Origin: Streptomyces sp.
Lineage (GTDB): Bacteria; Actinomycetota; Actinomycetes; Streptomycetales; Streptomycetaceae
Direction of reading: 5' to 3'
Assembly: GCF_019510245.1 (NCBI RefSeq)
Contig: NZ_JAEKKT010000136.1
Location: 1-64,000, forward strand
DNA length: 64,000 bases
Part shown: piece after piece, positions 34,211-44,733 of the stretch
How positions within the stretch are numbered: position 1 is the stretch's first letter
How the letters are laid out: the number at the start of each line of letters is the position of its first letter
Notes under the pieces: generated by a model
Seen by the model: only the letters and a program-made list of their open reading frames with translations
Database searches by the model: none
Told to the model about the DNA's origin: nothing
Translations under genes and position numbers: made by a program

Positions 34211-35497
34211 TCAGGCGATACGTTCCAGCACGACGGGCGACGCCGTGAAGGCCGTACCGGCCGTCGCGATGTCGTACGAACCCTCGATTGCCTGGAGCGC
34301 GTACTCGAAGCGTTCCGGGGTGTCCGTGTGGAGGGTGAGGAGGGGCTGGCCGGCGGTGACGGTGTCGCCGGGCTTGGCGTGGAGTTCGACGCCCGCGCCC
34401 GCCTGCACCGGGTCCTCCTTGCGGGCCCGGCCGGCGCCCAGGCGCCAGGCGGCGACGCCGATGTCGTAGGCGTCGAGGCGGGTCAGGACACCGGACGACG
34501 GGGCCGTGATCACGTGCTGCTCGCGGGCCACCGGGAGCGCCGCGTCCGGGTCGCCGCCCTGGGCCGCGATCATCCGGCGCCAGACGTCCATCGCCGAGCC
34601 GTCGGCCAGTGCCTTGGCCGGGTCGGCGTCGCGGACGCCGGCCGCGTCGAGCATCTCGCGGGCGAGCGCGAGGGTCAGTTCGACGACGTCGGCGGGGCCG
34701 CCGCCGGCCAGCACCTCCACCGACTCGCGGACCTCCAGGGCGTTGCCGGCCGTCAGGCCCAGCGGGGTGGACATGTCGGTGAGGAGCGCGACCGTCTTCA
34801 CGCCGTGGTCGGTGCCGAGGCCGACCATGGTCGAGGCCAGCTCGCGGGCGTCCTCGATGGTCTTCATAAAGGCGCCGGTGCCGACCTTCACGTCCAGGAC
34901 CAGGGAGCCGGTGCCCTCGGCGATCTTCTTCGACATGATCGAGGAGGCGATCAGCGGGATCGCCTCGACCGTGCCGGTGACGTCGCGCAGCGCGTACAGC
35001 TTCTTGTCGGCGGGGGCCAGGCCGTCGCCCGCCGCGCAGATCACCGCGCCGGTGCCGTCCAGCACCGACAGCATCTCCTCGTTGGAGAGCAGGGCGCGCC
35101 AGCCGGGGATCGACTCCAGCTTGTCCAGGGTGCCGCCGGTGTGGCCGAGGCCCCGGCCGGAGAGCTGGGGGACGGCCGCGCCGCAGGCCGCCACGAGGGG
35201 GGCCAGCGGGAGGGTGATCTTGTCGCCGACACCGCCGGTCGAGTGCTTGTCGGCCGTCGGACGGGACAGGGAGGAGAAGTCCATGCGCTCACCGGACGCG
35301 ATCATCGCGGCGGTCCAGCGGGCGATCTCGCGGCGGTTCATGCCGTTGAGGAGGACGGCCATCGCGAGCGACGACATCTGCTCGTCGGCGACCTCGCCGC
35401 GCGTGTACGCGTCGATGACCCAGTCGATCTGCTGGTCGCTGAGCTCACCGCGGTCGCGCTTGGTGCGGATGACGGAGACGGCGTCCATGGTGGCCAT
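34211..35497 (-). CDS. deoA: Thymidine phosphorylase (pyrimidine-nucleoside phosphorylase)
   Basis: Protein of 428 aa splitting thymidine/deoxyuridine to base plus deoxyribose-1-phosphate. Family motifs: ADKHSTGGVGDKITLPLAPL (phosphate/glycine loop), LSGRGLGHTGGTLDKLESIP, and VLDVKVGTGAFMKT. SD GAAGGGAA precedes the ATG. It is last in the operon BMP/ABC transporter-cdd-deoA. Its product meets the phosphomutase and DeoC encoded elsewhere in the window. Confidence 0.95.
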   Translation of the reverse strand: MATMDAVSVIRTKRDRGELSDQQIDWVIDAYTRGEVADEQMSSLAMAVLLNGMNRREIARWTAAMIASGERMDFSSLSRPTADKHSTGGVGDKITLPLAPLVAACGAAVPQLSGRGLGHTGGTLDKLESIPGWRALLSNEEMLSVLDGTGAVICAAGDGLAPADKKLYALRDVTGTVEAIPLIASSIMSKKIAEGTGSLVLDVKVGTGAFMKTIEDARELASTMVGLGTDHGVKTVALLTDMSTPLGLTAGNALEVRESVEVLAGGGPADVVELTLALAREMLDAAGVRDADPAKALADGSAMDVWRRMIAAQGGDPDAALPVAREQHVITAPSSGVLTRLDAYDIGVAAWRLGAGRARKEDPVQAGAGVELHAKPGDTVTAGQPLLTLHTDTPERFEYALQAIEGSYDIATAGTAFTASPVVLERIA

Positions 35498-35523
35498 GGC
35501 GTTCCCTTCGGAGAAGTGCGATG

Positions 35524-35557
35524 CGTACGGCCCCTCCCAACCGGAAGGGGCCGTACG
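35524..35557 (-). other. Intercistronic hairpin between cdd and deoA
   Basis: CGTACGGCCCCT pairs perfectly with AGGGGCCGTACG with a 10-nt loop, occupying nearly the whole 63-bp gap. It could be a partial terminator or mRNA-stability element tuning deoA relative to upstream genes. Confidence 0.7.
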
Positions 35558-35560
35558 GGA

Positions 35561-35965
35561 TTACTTGGTGAGATGGGCCGGGCCGAAGGCCTGGGGCAGC
35601 ATCTCGGAGAGGGGCAGGACGCCCTCCGGCGTGTCCAGGAGGAGGTCCGGGCCGCCGAACTCGTAGAGCAGCTGGCGGCAGCGGCCGCACGGGACGAGAA
35701 GGCCGCCCGTGCCGTCCACGCAGGTGAAGTGCGTGAGGCGGCCGCCGCCCGTGCGCTGGAGCTCGGAGACCAGTCCGCACTCGGCGCACAGGCCGAGGCC
35801 GTACGACGCGTTCTCCACGTTGCAGCCGGAGACCGTACGGCCGTCGTCCACCAGGGCGGCGACCCCGACCGGGAAGCCGGAGTACGGGGCGTAGGCGTGG
35901 GACATGGCCTCCCGTGCCTCGGCCCGCAGGGCCTCCCAGTCGAAGCCGGCGGCCTCGGTGCTCAC
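35561..35965 (-). CDS. cdd: Cytidine deaminase
   Basis: Small tetrameric-type enzyme of 134 aa deaminating (deoxy)cytidine to (deoxy)uridine. Motifs: YAPYSGFPVGVAALVDDG, SGCNVENASYGLGLCAECGL (zinc Cys and catalytic Glu in CAE) and LLVPCGRCRQLLYEF (PCGxC zinc ligands). The GTG start overlaps the permease stop (GTGA), so it is part of the transporter operon and supplies uridine/deoxyuridine for DeoA. Confidence 0.95.
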   Translation of the reverse strand: MSTEAAGFDWEALRAEAREAMSHAYAPYSGFPVGVAALVDDGRTVSGCNVENASYGLGLCAECGLVSELQRTGGGRLTHFTCVDGTGGLLVPCGRCRQLLYEFGGPDLLLDTPEGVLPLSEMLPQAFGPAHLTK

Positions 35966-37224
35966 TTGCCCTGCCCCTTCCGGTACGGCAGGCCGTCCGC
36001 CTTCGGCATCCGCAGGGACTGCGCGGACAGCGAGAGCACCAGCAGGGTGACGATGTACGGGGTCGCGGTCACGAGCTGGCGCGGGACGTCGTCGGTGGAG
36101 GCGTACCAGACGAACATCAGGACCGAGATCACGATGGTGATCACCGCGGCGACGTACTTCTTCTTCCAGGCCAGGTAGGCGGCGCCGAAGACCAGCAGGA
36201 TCGCGAGCAGCAGGATCAGCGCGTGGACGTTCACCGTGCCGCCGCGCAGGTTCAGGCTGTCGGTGTAGCCGAACAGGCCGGCGCCGAGGGCGAGGCCGCC
36301 CGGCATCCAGTTGCCGAAGATCATCGCGGCGAGACCGATGTAACCGCGGCCGGCGGTCTGGCCGTCCAGGTAGACGTTCGAGGCGACGATGGACAGGAAC
36401 GCACCGCCGAGGCCCGCGAAGCCGCCGCTGATGATCACGGCGATGTACTTGTACTTGTAGACGTTGACACCGAGGGACTCGGCCGCGACCGGGTTCTCGC
36501 CGCAGGAGCGCAGGCGCAGGCCGAACGCGGTGCGCCACAGGACCCACCACGTGATCGGTACGAGGGCCACCGCGATCACCGTCAGCGGCGAGAGGTCGGT
36601 GAGCAGACCGCCGACCAGGCCCGCGACGTCGGAGATGAAGAACCAGTGCTTCTGGTTGAGCGTGTCCAGCCAGTCGGACAGGCCCGGGACGCTGAACGTG
36701 CCGAGCGAGTCGATCGGCGGGGACTGCTTGGAGGAGCCGCCCTCGGCGTTCTCGAAGGTGAACTTCGAGAGGTAGCGGGTGGCGCCCAGGGCGAGGATGT
36801 TGAGGGCCACACCGGAGACGATGTGGTTGACGTTGAAGGTGACGGTGGCGACGGCGTGCAGCAGGGCGCCGAGCGCGCCGCCGACGATGCCGAAGACGAC
36901 GCCGACCCAGGGGCCCCACTGGTAGCCGGCCCAGGCGCCGAACCAGGTGCCGAGGATCATCATGCCTTCGAGGCCGATGTTGACGACGCCCGCGCGCTCG
37001 GCCCACAGACCGCCGAGGCCGGCGAGGCCGATCGGGACGGCGAGGCGCAGCGCGGTGGACATCTGGCCGGTCGAGGTGATGCCCTCGGCGCCGGTGATGA
37101 TGCGCACGGCCGAGGTGAGGACCAGTACGCCGGCGATGACCAGCAGGAGTACCGGGAGCGACATTCGGCGGCCGCCCTTGCCGGGCTGCTTCGCCTGCGG
37201 CTTGGCGATGGTCGCGGTGGACAT
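35962..37224 (-). CDS. Nucleoside ABC transporter permease 2 (BPD/LivH-like, YufQ/NupQ type)
   Basis: Protein of 420 aa with about ten membrane helices. The family core reads RLAVPIGLAGLGGLWAERAG, VVNIGLEGMMILGTWFGAWA and VNHIVSGVALNILALGATRY, then LRSCGENPVAAESLGVNVYK. It starts at an ATG overlapping the preceding permease stop (ATGA). With the other permease and ATPase it forms an importer for nucleosides fed by the BMP lipoproteins. Confidence 0.9.
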   Translation of the reverse strand: MSTATIAKPQAKQPGKGGRRMSLPVLLLVIAGVLVLTSAVRIITGAEGITSTGQMSTALRLAVPIGLAGLGGLWAERAGVVNIGLEGMMILGTWFGAWAGYQWGPWVGVVFGIVGGALGALLHAVATVTFNVNHIVSGVALNILALGATRYLSKFTFENAEGGSSKQSPPIDSLGTFSVPGLSDWLDTLNQKHWFFISDVAGLVGGLLTDLSPLTVIAVALVPITWWVLWRTAFGLRLRSCGENPVAAESLGVNVYKYKYIAVIISGGFAGLGGAFLSIVASNVYLDGQTAGRGYIGLAAMIFGNWMPGGLALGAGLFGYTDSLNLRGGTVNVHALILLLAILLVFGAAYLAWKKKYVAAVITIVISVLMFVWYASTDDVPRQLVTATPYIVTLLVLSLSAQSLRMPKADGLPYRKGQGK

Positions 37225-38341
37225 CAGGCCGCCACCTCCTTCTTGGTGTTCTTGGCGGCGGCCGCGGCGAGCTCCGCGCCGACCTGGCGCTGCTGGCGGC
37301 GCAGACCCCACTGGCGTACGGCTTCGTAGGAGATGACGACGGAGAAGACGATCAGGCCCTGCATGATCGTGGCGATCTCCTTCTCGTACGCCACCGGGGT
37401 CGCGTAGTCGAGGGCGGGCGAGGCCTTGTCGAGGAAGGCCCACAGCAGGGCGGCGAAGGCGATGCCGCCGGGGTTGTTGCGGCCGAGCAGGGCGATGCCG
37501 ATGGCGGTGAAGCCGAGTCCGGCCGGGAAGTCCAGGCTGTAGGTGTGGCTGTCGCCGAGCAGCAGCGGGAGGCCCGCGAGGCCGGAGACGGCGCCGGAGA
37601 TCAGCATGGAGATCAGGACCATGCGCTTGGCGTCGACGCCGGAGGCGGCCGCGGCGGACTCGGAGGCGCCGGTGGCGCGCAGGTCGAAGCCGAAGCGGGT
37701 GCGGTTGAGGACGATCCAGTAGCCGATGCCGAGGGCGATGGCGACGAAGACCATGCCGTAGATCTCGCCGACGTCGGCGCCCAGGTTGATGCCGGGGAAC
37801 CAGCCGGACTTCTTCATCACGCCGGTCGTCATGTTGTTGCCGACCTGGACGCCCCACACATCGGAGAGGGTGACGTAGCCGATGACGCTGGTGGCGATGG
37901 CGTTCAGCATGATCGTGGCGACGACCTCGCTGACTCCCCGGGTGACCTTGAGGACGCCCGCGATACCGGCCCAGAAGGCGCCGGTGAGCATGGCGACCAG
38001 GAGCAGCATCGGGATCTGGAGGAAGGCGGGCAGGCCGACGTTGGCGCCGACCACGGCCGTCATCACGGCGGCGAGGCGGTACTGGCCGTCGACGCCGATG
38101 TTGAACAGGTTCATCCGGAAGCCGAGGGCGACCGCGATGGCCGCGATGTAGTACATCGCCGCCTGGTTGATGATCAGGACCTGGATGTCGGAGTACGGCA
38201 GCTGCTGGAGCATCAGCACGTACGGCTCGAACGGGTTGCGGTTCGAGGCGAGCAGCACGATCGAGGTGAGGGCGATCGCCAGGACGAGCGCGATGGCCGG
38301 GCCGGCCAGCGCGAGGAGCACCCGCTCCTTGTCGAACTTCT

Positions 38342-38345
<4 letters not shown>
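37224..38345 (-). CDS. Nucleoside ABC transporter permease 1 (YufP/NupP type)
   Basis: Protein of 373 aa, polytopic. MKKFDKERVLLALAGPAIAL opens it, followed by AAMYYIAAIAVALGFRMNLF, NIGVDGQYRLAAVMTAVVGA and RGVSEVVATIMLNAIATSVI; these are the conserved NIGxxGQ and E-V-x-x-T-I-M-L-N segments of BMP-linked permeases. The C terminus is Ala/Lys-rich and cytoplasmic. ATGA-coupled to both neighbours. Confidence 0.92.
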
Positions 38346-40054
<1,709 letters not shown>

Positions 40055-40083
40055 GGCGCACTCTCCTCGGAAAAGGGGTCGCT

Positions 40084-40095
40084 CTACGCGCGTAG
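40084..40095. promoter_or_regulatory. CTACGCGCGTAG operator, site 4 (nucleoside ABC transporter-cdd-deoA operon)
   Basis: Perfect palindrome with flanks TCTACGCGCGTAGC, 30 bp upstream of the ATPase start. Confidence 0.82.
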
Positions 40096-40222
40096 CGCCC
40101 CTGCTTTAAATAGTGCCCGGACCTGACCGAGCTTTTTCGACTCTCGATCCGTTCCGAGCATTCTGCCGCGCGAACGAGGGTTGCCCCCGCCGCCGATCCC
40201 CGGGATCTCCCGAGGATCTCCC

Positions 40223-40470
40223 GGCCCGCGCACCTGGCTCACCGACCGGTCTCCCCGACCCGCACCCGAGATTCCTGACCGAACTCTCGGACCCGCGTCC
40301 GGGATCCCGCCGGATCCCCCTGCACCACGGCCCGGAACCACCGGCCGGCCTCCCGGACCCGCGCCCGGGTCCACCGGCCGACACCCCGGGCTCACACCCG
40401 GGACCACCGACCGATCCCCCGGACCCGCGCCCGGGATCCCGCCCGGATCCCCGGAGTCCTGGGCCTACGG
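40223..40470. repeat. Degenerate tandem repeat, 66-bp period with 33-bp sub-period
   Basis: The segment GGacCCGCGcCCGG begins exactly at 40223, 40289, 40355 and 40421, a constant 66-bp step. Within the unit at 40355 two 33-bp halves align (CCCGGGTCCACCGGCCGA against CCCGGGACCACCGACCGA). It lies between the bmp1 stop and the ABC-operon promoter. A 140-codon reverse frame (40106-40528) reads it as 11-residue Gly/Arg/Pro repeats but has no good start signal. Confidence 0.8.
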
Positions 40471-40575
40471 CAGAGGCACGGGAAGGACATCCTTCCCGCA
40501 CCCCGTTCCGTGGCCGTAACGCTGCCATTACAGCGTTCTTTTGACCATGCCTACGACAAGGTCATGCCCCCTGGG

Positions 40576-41634
40576 TCAGGAGGTCTTGACCGTGATCGAA
40601 CCGTCCTTGATGCCGGCCTCGGCCTTCTTGAGCGCGGCCTGCAGGGCGGCGTTGTTCTTGAAGACCGGGTTCGAGTCGGCCAGGCCGACGCCACCGTTGG
40701 TCAGGGAGCCGCGGATCTCGCCGGACAGCGGCTTCTTGTCCTTGATGACCGACTTGGCGAGGTCGTAGACCGCACCCTCGACGTTCTTGAGGGCCGAGGT
40801 CAGGATGTAGTTCTTGTACTTCGACAGCGCGGCCTGGTTGTACTGGTCGGAGTCGACGCCGATCGCCCACACCTTGTGCGCGGCGGCGGCCTTGATGACG
40901 CCCTGGCCGGAGAGGCCGGCGGCGGCGTAGACCACGTCGGCGCCCGCGCCGATCTGGCCCTCGGCGGCGGCCTCGCCCTTGTCGGGGCTGGAGAAGCCGC
41001 CCTCCTGGGCGGTCTGGGTCAGGTACTGGGCCTTGACCGTGACGTTCTTCTTGGTGGCCTTGACGCCCTGCTCGAAGCCCGCCTCGAACTTGTGGATCAG
41101 CGGGACGTCCACGCCGCCGATGAAGCCGACGGTGTTCGACTTGGTGGTCAGCGCGGCGGTGACACCGGCCAGGTACGAGGACTGCTCCTCGTGGAAGACC
41201 ATGTCGGCGATGTTGCTCGCCTGGTCCTGGTTGTCGTCGATGATGCCGAAGGTGACCTTCGGGAACTTCGCGGCGGCTTCCTTGACCGCGGGCGCGTAGG
41301 CGAAGCCGACGCCGATCACGGGGTTGTAGCCGGACTTGGCCAGGGTCTCCAGCCGCTGGACCTTGTCCGCGTCCGACTCGCCGTCCTGCGGCTCGATGTC
41401 CCGGCCGGTGACGCCGAACTCCTGGTTGGCCTTCTGGAAGCCGGCGTACGCGGCGTCGTTGAAGGACTGGTCGCCCTTGCCGCCGACGTCGTACGCGAGA
41501 CCGACACCCTTGGACGCCCCGGACTTACCGGTGGAAGAGCTGGACGAGCTGGACGAGCTGCCGCACGCTGAGACGGTGACGGCAAGAGCTGCGGTTGCAA
41601 CGCCCGCAACGGCGATTCGGGACACCCGGCGCAT
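40576..41634 (-). CDS. BMP/PnrA-family nucleoside-binding lipoprotein (1)
   Basis: Substrate-binding lipoprotein of 352 aa. The signal peptide is RRVSRIAVAGVATAALAVTV with lipobox VSAC, followed by a polyserine linker. Family motifs: GVGLAYDVGGKGDQSFNDAA, GVGFAYAPAVKEAAAKFPKV, HEEQSSYLAGVTAALTTKSN, VGFIGGVDVPLIHKFEAGFE, and AIGVDSDQYNQAALSKYKNY (purine-stacking and ribose-binding region in PnrA). SD AAGGAG. It is the paralogue of the next gene and upstream of the transporter operon. Confidence 0.93.
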   Translation of the reverse strand: MRRVSRIAVAGVATAALAVTVSACGSSSSSSSSSTGKSGASKGVGLAYDVGGKGDQSFNDAAYAGFQKANQEFGVTGRDIEPQDGESDADKVQRLETLAKSGYNPVIGVGFAYAPAVKEAAAKFPKVTFGIIDDNQDQASNIADMVFHEEQSSYLAGVTAALTTKSNTVGFIGGVDVPLIHKFEAGFEQGVKATKKNVTVKAQYLTQTAQEGGFSSPDKGEAAAEGQIGAGADVVYAAAGLSGQGVIKAAAAHKVWAIGVDSDQYNQAALSKYKNYILTSALKNVEGAVYDLAKSVIKDKKPLSGEIRGSLTNGGVGLADSNPVFKNNAALQAALKKAEAGIKDGSITVKTS

Positions 41635-41689
41635 GGAACGAGACTCCTTCGTGCAAGCGCCCAAACCAGGCGCTGGTTCCGCGGCAGCG

Positions 41690-41701
41690 TAACGCGCGTA
41701 G
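41690..41701. promoter_or_regulatory. CTACGCGCGTTA operator variant, site 5 (BMP lipoprotein 1)
   Basis: Plus-strand TAACGCGCGTAG matches 10 of 12 palindrome bases. On the coding strand the changed end makes TTACGCT, a probable -10. It lies 56 bp upstream of the start codon. Confidence 0.75.
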
Positions 41702-41777
41702 ACCAGACGGAAAACCCCCAATGTCCGGTCCGTTATCTACCTGTGGCCACAGTCACGGCCAAGGCTACGGACAGCAA

Positions 41778-41806
41778 TACGCCCCTTGCAGGAGGCAAGG
41801 GGCGTA
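41778..41806 (-). terminator. Terminator of BMP lipoprotein 2, distal hairpin
   Basis: TACGCCCCTTGC (41778-41789) pairs with GCAAGGGGCGTA (41795-41806), loop AGGAG. Confidence 0.8.
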
Positions 41807-41824
41807 CGTGCTGCAACGACGTGC

Positions 41825-41854
41825 GAGCGGCCGTACACATCGGTACGGCCGCTC
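41825..41854 (-). terminator. Terminator of BMP lipoprotein 2, proximal hairpin
   Basis: GAGCGGCCGTAC (41825-41836) pairs with GTACGGCCGCTC (41843-41854), loop ACATCG, 25 bp after the stop. It works in tandem with the next hairpin. Confidence 0.8.
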
Positions 41855-41878
41855 ACCCGGCGACTCATATATGTCGCA

Positions 41879-42955
41879 TTACTTCGTGTTGACGGTGACC
41901 TTGCCGTCGATGATGTCCTGCTTGGCCTTGTCGACCGCGGCGACGACCTTGGTCATGGCCTTGTACTTCGGGTTGGAGTCGGCGAAGCCGACGCCGTCGG
42001 TCTTGAGGGTGCCCTCGATGACACCGCTCTCCGGCTTGCCCTGGTAGACGGACTTCACGAGGTCGTACACCGCGCCGCCGACGTTCTTCAGGGCGGAGCC
42101 CAGGATGTAGTCCTTGTACTTGGCGAGAGCGCTCTGGCCGTACTGGTCGGAGTCGACACCGATCGCCCAGATCTTGGCGGTGGCGGCGGCCTGGATCACA
42201 CCCTGCCCGGAGAGACCGGCCGCGTGGTAGATGACGTCGGCACCGGCGTCGATCTGGCCCTGCGCCGCGGCCTTGCCCTTGTCGGGGCTGGAGAAGCCGC
42301 CCTCAGCGGGCGTCTGGGTCAGGTACTGCGACTCGATCTTGATCTTCGGGTTGACCGACTTGGCACCCTGGTCGAAGCCCGCCTCGAAGGTGTGGATCAG
42401 CGGGATGTCCACGCCGCCGATGAAGCCGATGTGGTCCTTCTTGGTGGCCGAGGCCGCGGCCACACCCGCGAGGTACGACGACTGCTCCGCCGCGAAGACC
42501 ATGTCGACGACGTTCTTGGCCGTCACTTCGTTGTCGTCGATGATGCCAAAGGTGATCTTGGGGTACTTGGCCGCGACCTCCTTGACCGCCGGCGCGTACA
42601 CGAAGCCGACACCGATGATCGGGTTGTAGCCGGCCTTGGCCAGCTGGTCGAGCCGCTGCACCTTGTCGGCGTCGGTCTCGTTGTCGGCGGGCTCGACGTC
42701 CCGGCCGCCGATGCCGAAATCCTTCTCGGCCTTCTGGAAGCCGGCGTACGCGGCGTCGTTGAAGGACTGGTCGCCCTTGCCGCCGATGTCGTAGGCGAGG
42801 CCGATGCCCTTGCCGTTGTACTTGCCGGACGGGCTGGCGCCGGAGGCACCGCTGTCCGAGCTGGACTTGCCGCACCCGGCGGCCGCGAGGGCGATGACGG
42901 CAACGGTCACCGCAGCTTGGGAGAACCGAGTCCTCCGACCCGAGATAGTACGCAC
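41879..42955 (-). CDS. BMP/PnrA-family nucleoside-binding lipoprotein (2)
   Basis: Lipoprotein of 358 aa, paralogous to the adjacent BMP gene with long identical stretches (GGKGDQSFNDAAYAGFQKA). The signal peptide has FSQAAVTVAVIALAAAGC, lipobox AAGC. The ligand-pocket region is GIGLAYDIGGKGDQSF, AAEQSSYLAGVAAASATKKD, IGFIGGVDIPLIHTFEAGFD and AIGVDSDQYGQSALAKYKDY. GTG start at 42955 with AAGGGG 8 nt upstream. It has its own promoter and double terminator, so it is a separate unit from bmp1, probably with a different substrate preference. Confidence 0.93.
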   Translation of the reverse strand: MRTISGRRTRFSQAAVTVAVIALAAAGCGKSSSDSGASGASPSGKYNGKGIGLAYDIGGKGDQSFNDAAYAGFQKAEKDFGIGGRDVEPADNETDADKVQRLDQLAKAGYNPIIGVGFVYAPAVKEVAAKYPKITFGIIDDNEVTAKNVVDMVFAAEQSSYLAGVAAASATKKDHIGFIGGVDIPLIHTFEAGFDQGAKSVNPKIKIESQYLTQTPAEGGFSSPDKGKAAAQGQIDAGADVIYHAAGLSGQGVIQAAATAKIWAIGVDSDQYGQSALAKYKDYILGSALKNVGGAVYDLVKSVYQGKPESGVIEGTLKTDGVGFADSNPKYKAMTKVVAAVDKAKQDIIDGKVTVNTK

Positions 42956-43038
42956 AGCAAGCACCCCTTCGTCCCCACGGCACCGTCCCCGGCCCGCTTC
43001 CCCAACCGTCCACCCTCGGTGGCGATTTCGGCGCACAG

Positions 43039-43050
43039 TAACGCGCGTAG
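43039..43050. promoter_or_regulatory. CTACGCGCGTTA operator variant, site 6 (BMP lipoprotein 2)
   Basis: Plus-strand TAACGCGCGTAG, the same two-base variant as site 5. Coding-strand TTACTGT would serve as -10. It lies 84 bp upstream of the GTG start. Confidence 0.75.
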
Positions 43051-43109
43051 AAGGGGAGGGGAACGGGGTTTCTCCGGGCCGTTATCGAACCGTGCCGACT
43101 CCGGGTTAC

Positions 43110-43127
43110 AACCGGCGGCCGCCGGTT
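43110..43127. terminator. Short GC palindrome downstream of M20 gene
   Basis: AACCGGC-GGCC-GCCGGTT is a perfect 18-bp palindrome between the amidohydrolase stop (43256) and the bmp2 promoter. It could end the amidohydrolase message. The rest of 43051-43255 shows no gene. Confidence 0.4.
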
Positions 43128-43255
43128 ACGGCGGGGTGACACAAGGGGGCGAAGGGGTATCGAACGGGCACCCTCTCGCCCCCTGGGGGACTTGCGTGAC
43201 GTGCGGGGAAGCTGACCGTTTCTCCCGCCGTCTCATACGATCGCCGTCGGTACTA

Positions 43256-44473
43256 CTACATGGTCGCGTCGATCAGGGCGGCGGCCGTGAACAGCTCGAC
43301 CCCGACGGTGATGGCCCGCTCGTCGGCGTCGAAGTCACCCTGGTGCAGGTCGCGCACGGTCCGCTCGCCCGGCGTGCGCACCCCGAGCCGCGCCAGGGCG
43401 CCCGGCACGTGCTCCAGGTACCAGGAGAAGTCCTCGCCGCCGAGGCTCTGCTCGGTGGTCTCGATGGAGTCGGTGCCGCGCCGGGCGGTCATGGCGTCCC
43501 GCAGCAGTTCGGTGATCACCGGGTCGTTGACGACCGGCGGCACCCCGCGTACGTAGTTGATCTCGGACTTGGCGCGGTGCATGGTGGCGACCTCGTCGAT
43601 CGCCGCGTGCACGACGTCCGGAGCCTGCCGCCAGCCCTCCAGGTCCAGGCAGCGCACGGTCCCGGACAGCTCGGCGTGCTGCGGGATCACGTTGGGCGCG
43701 TGCCCGCACTCGATCCGGCCCCAGGTCACGGCGAGCCCGCTCCGGCTGTCCACGCGCCGCCCGATGAGCGCCGGCACGTCGACGGCCACCCGGGCGGCGG
43801 CGGTGACCAGGTCGGTCGTCAGGTGCGGCCGTGCGGTGTGCCCGCCGGGGCCGTCCAGCGCCACCTCGACCCGGTCGCAGGCGCTGGTGATGGCGCCGGT
43901 CCTGAGCCCGATCCGCCCCACGTCCACCCGCGGGTCGCAGTGCACGGCGATGATCCGCCCCACCCCGTCCAGCACCCCGGCCTCGATGGCGTCGGCGGCG
44001 CCGCCGGGCAGCACCTCCTCGGCGGGCTGGAAGAGCAGCCGCACCGGCCGCGGCAGCTGCCCCCGCTCGTGCAGCTCGGCGAGAACCAGTCCGGCGCCCA
44101 GCACCACTGCCGTGTGCACGTCGTGCCCGCAGGCGTGCGCCCGGTCCGGCACGGTGGACCGGTACGAGCACTCGGTCTTCATGTCCGGGATGGGCAGGGC
44201 GTCGATGTCGGCCCGCAGGGCGAGCACCGGAAGCCCGTCCCCGACCGGCCCGATGTCACAGACGAGTCCGGTCCCCGCCGGGAGGACGCGCGGCCGGAGA
44301 CCGGCCTTCTCCAGCCGCTCCTTGATGGCGGCCGTGGTGCGGAACTCCTGGTTTCCTAGCTCGGGGTGCATGTGCAGGTCGCGGCGGAAGGCGACGAGTT
44401 CGGCGTGCAGTTCCTCGCTGAGCACGCCGGGGAGCACATCCCCGGGGAGGTCGGCCTCGGTCTCTAGGGACAT
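43256..44473 (-). CDS. M20-family amidohydrolase (aminoacylase/carboxypeptidase-like)
   Basis: Metallopeptidase-fold enzyme of 405 aa. FRRDLHMHPELGNQEFRTTA opens the domain. Metal ligands lie in HACGHDVHTAVVLGAG (H-x-x-G-H-D), LLFQPAEEVLPGGA (E-E) and the C-terminal EQSLGGEDFSWYLEHVPG. The lid domain contains VEVALDGPGGHTARPHLTTD. It probably hydrolyses N-acylated amino acids or similar amides. ATG at 44473 used; GTG at 44485 is an alternative. Confidence 0.9.
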   Translation of the reverse strand: MSLETEADLPGDVLPGVLSEELHAELVAFRRDLHMHPELGNQEFRTTAAIKERLEKAGLRPRVLPAGTGLVCDIGPVGDGLPVLALRADIDALPIPDMKTECSYRSTVPDRAHACGHDVHTAVVLGAGLVLAELHERGQLPRPVRLLFQPAEEVLPGGAADAIEAGVLDGVGRIIAVHCDPRVDVGRIGLRTGAITSACDRVEVALDGPGGHTARPHLTTDLVTAAARVAVDVPALIGRRVDSRSGLAVTWGRIECGHAPNVIPQHAELSGTVRCLDLEGWRQAPDVVHAAIDEVATMHRAKSEINYVRGVPPVVNDPVITELLRDAMTARRGTDSIETTEQSLGGEDFSWYLEHVPGALARLGVRTPGERTVRDLHQGDFDADERAITVGVELFTAAALIDATM

Positions 44474-44733
44474 CAAATGGTTCACCCTCTGAAGGGTAGG
44501 ACGCCCGAAGGGTCAACTGACCCGAGATCAACAAAAGTTCAGCCCGTTAGGGGAAGAATATCTGACCGCGGACGCATGACCTCGGACGTGGCTGGGTAAC
44601 ACGTATGTTTCCTCTTCCACGCATACCACGCCTGGCGACGATCACGCCCGTCCTGTCCACCCACCGAAACGGGATCGAGCCGCAACCGCGACTTCGCCAC
44701 GCGGGCCGCGCCCGCCCGGTAGCGTGCGCGACC

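Noticed and set aside
40106..40528. 140-codon reverse-strand frame of Gly/Arg/Pro 11-residue repeats
   Set aside because: No convincing ribosome-binding site, a TTA codon near the start, low complexity, and it follows directly from the 33-bp tandem repeat; kept as a repeat, not a gene.
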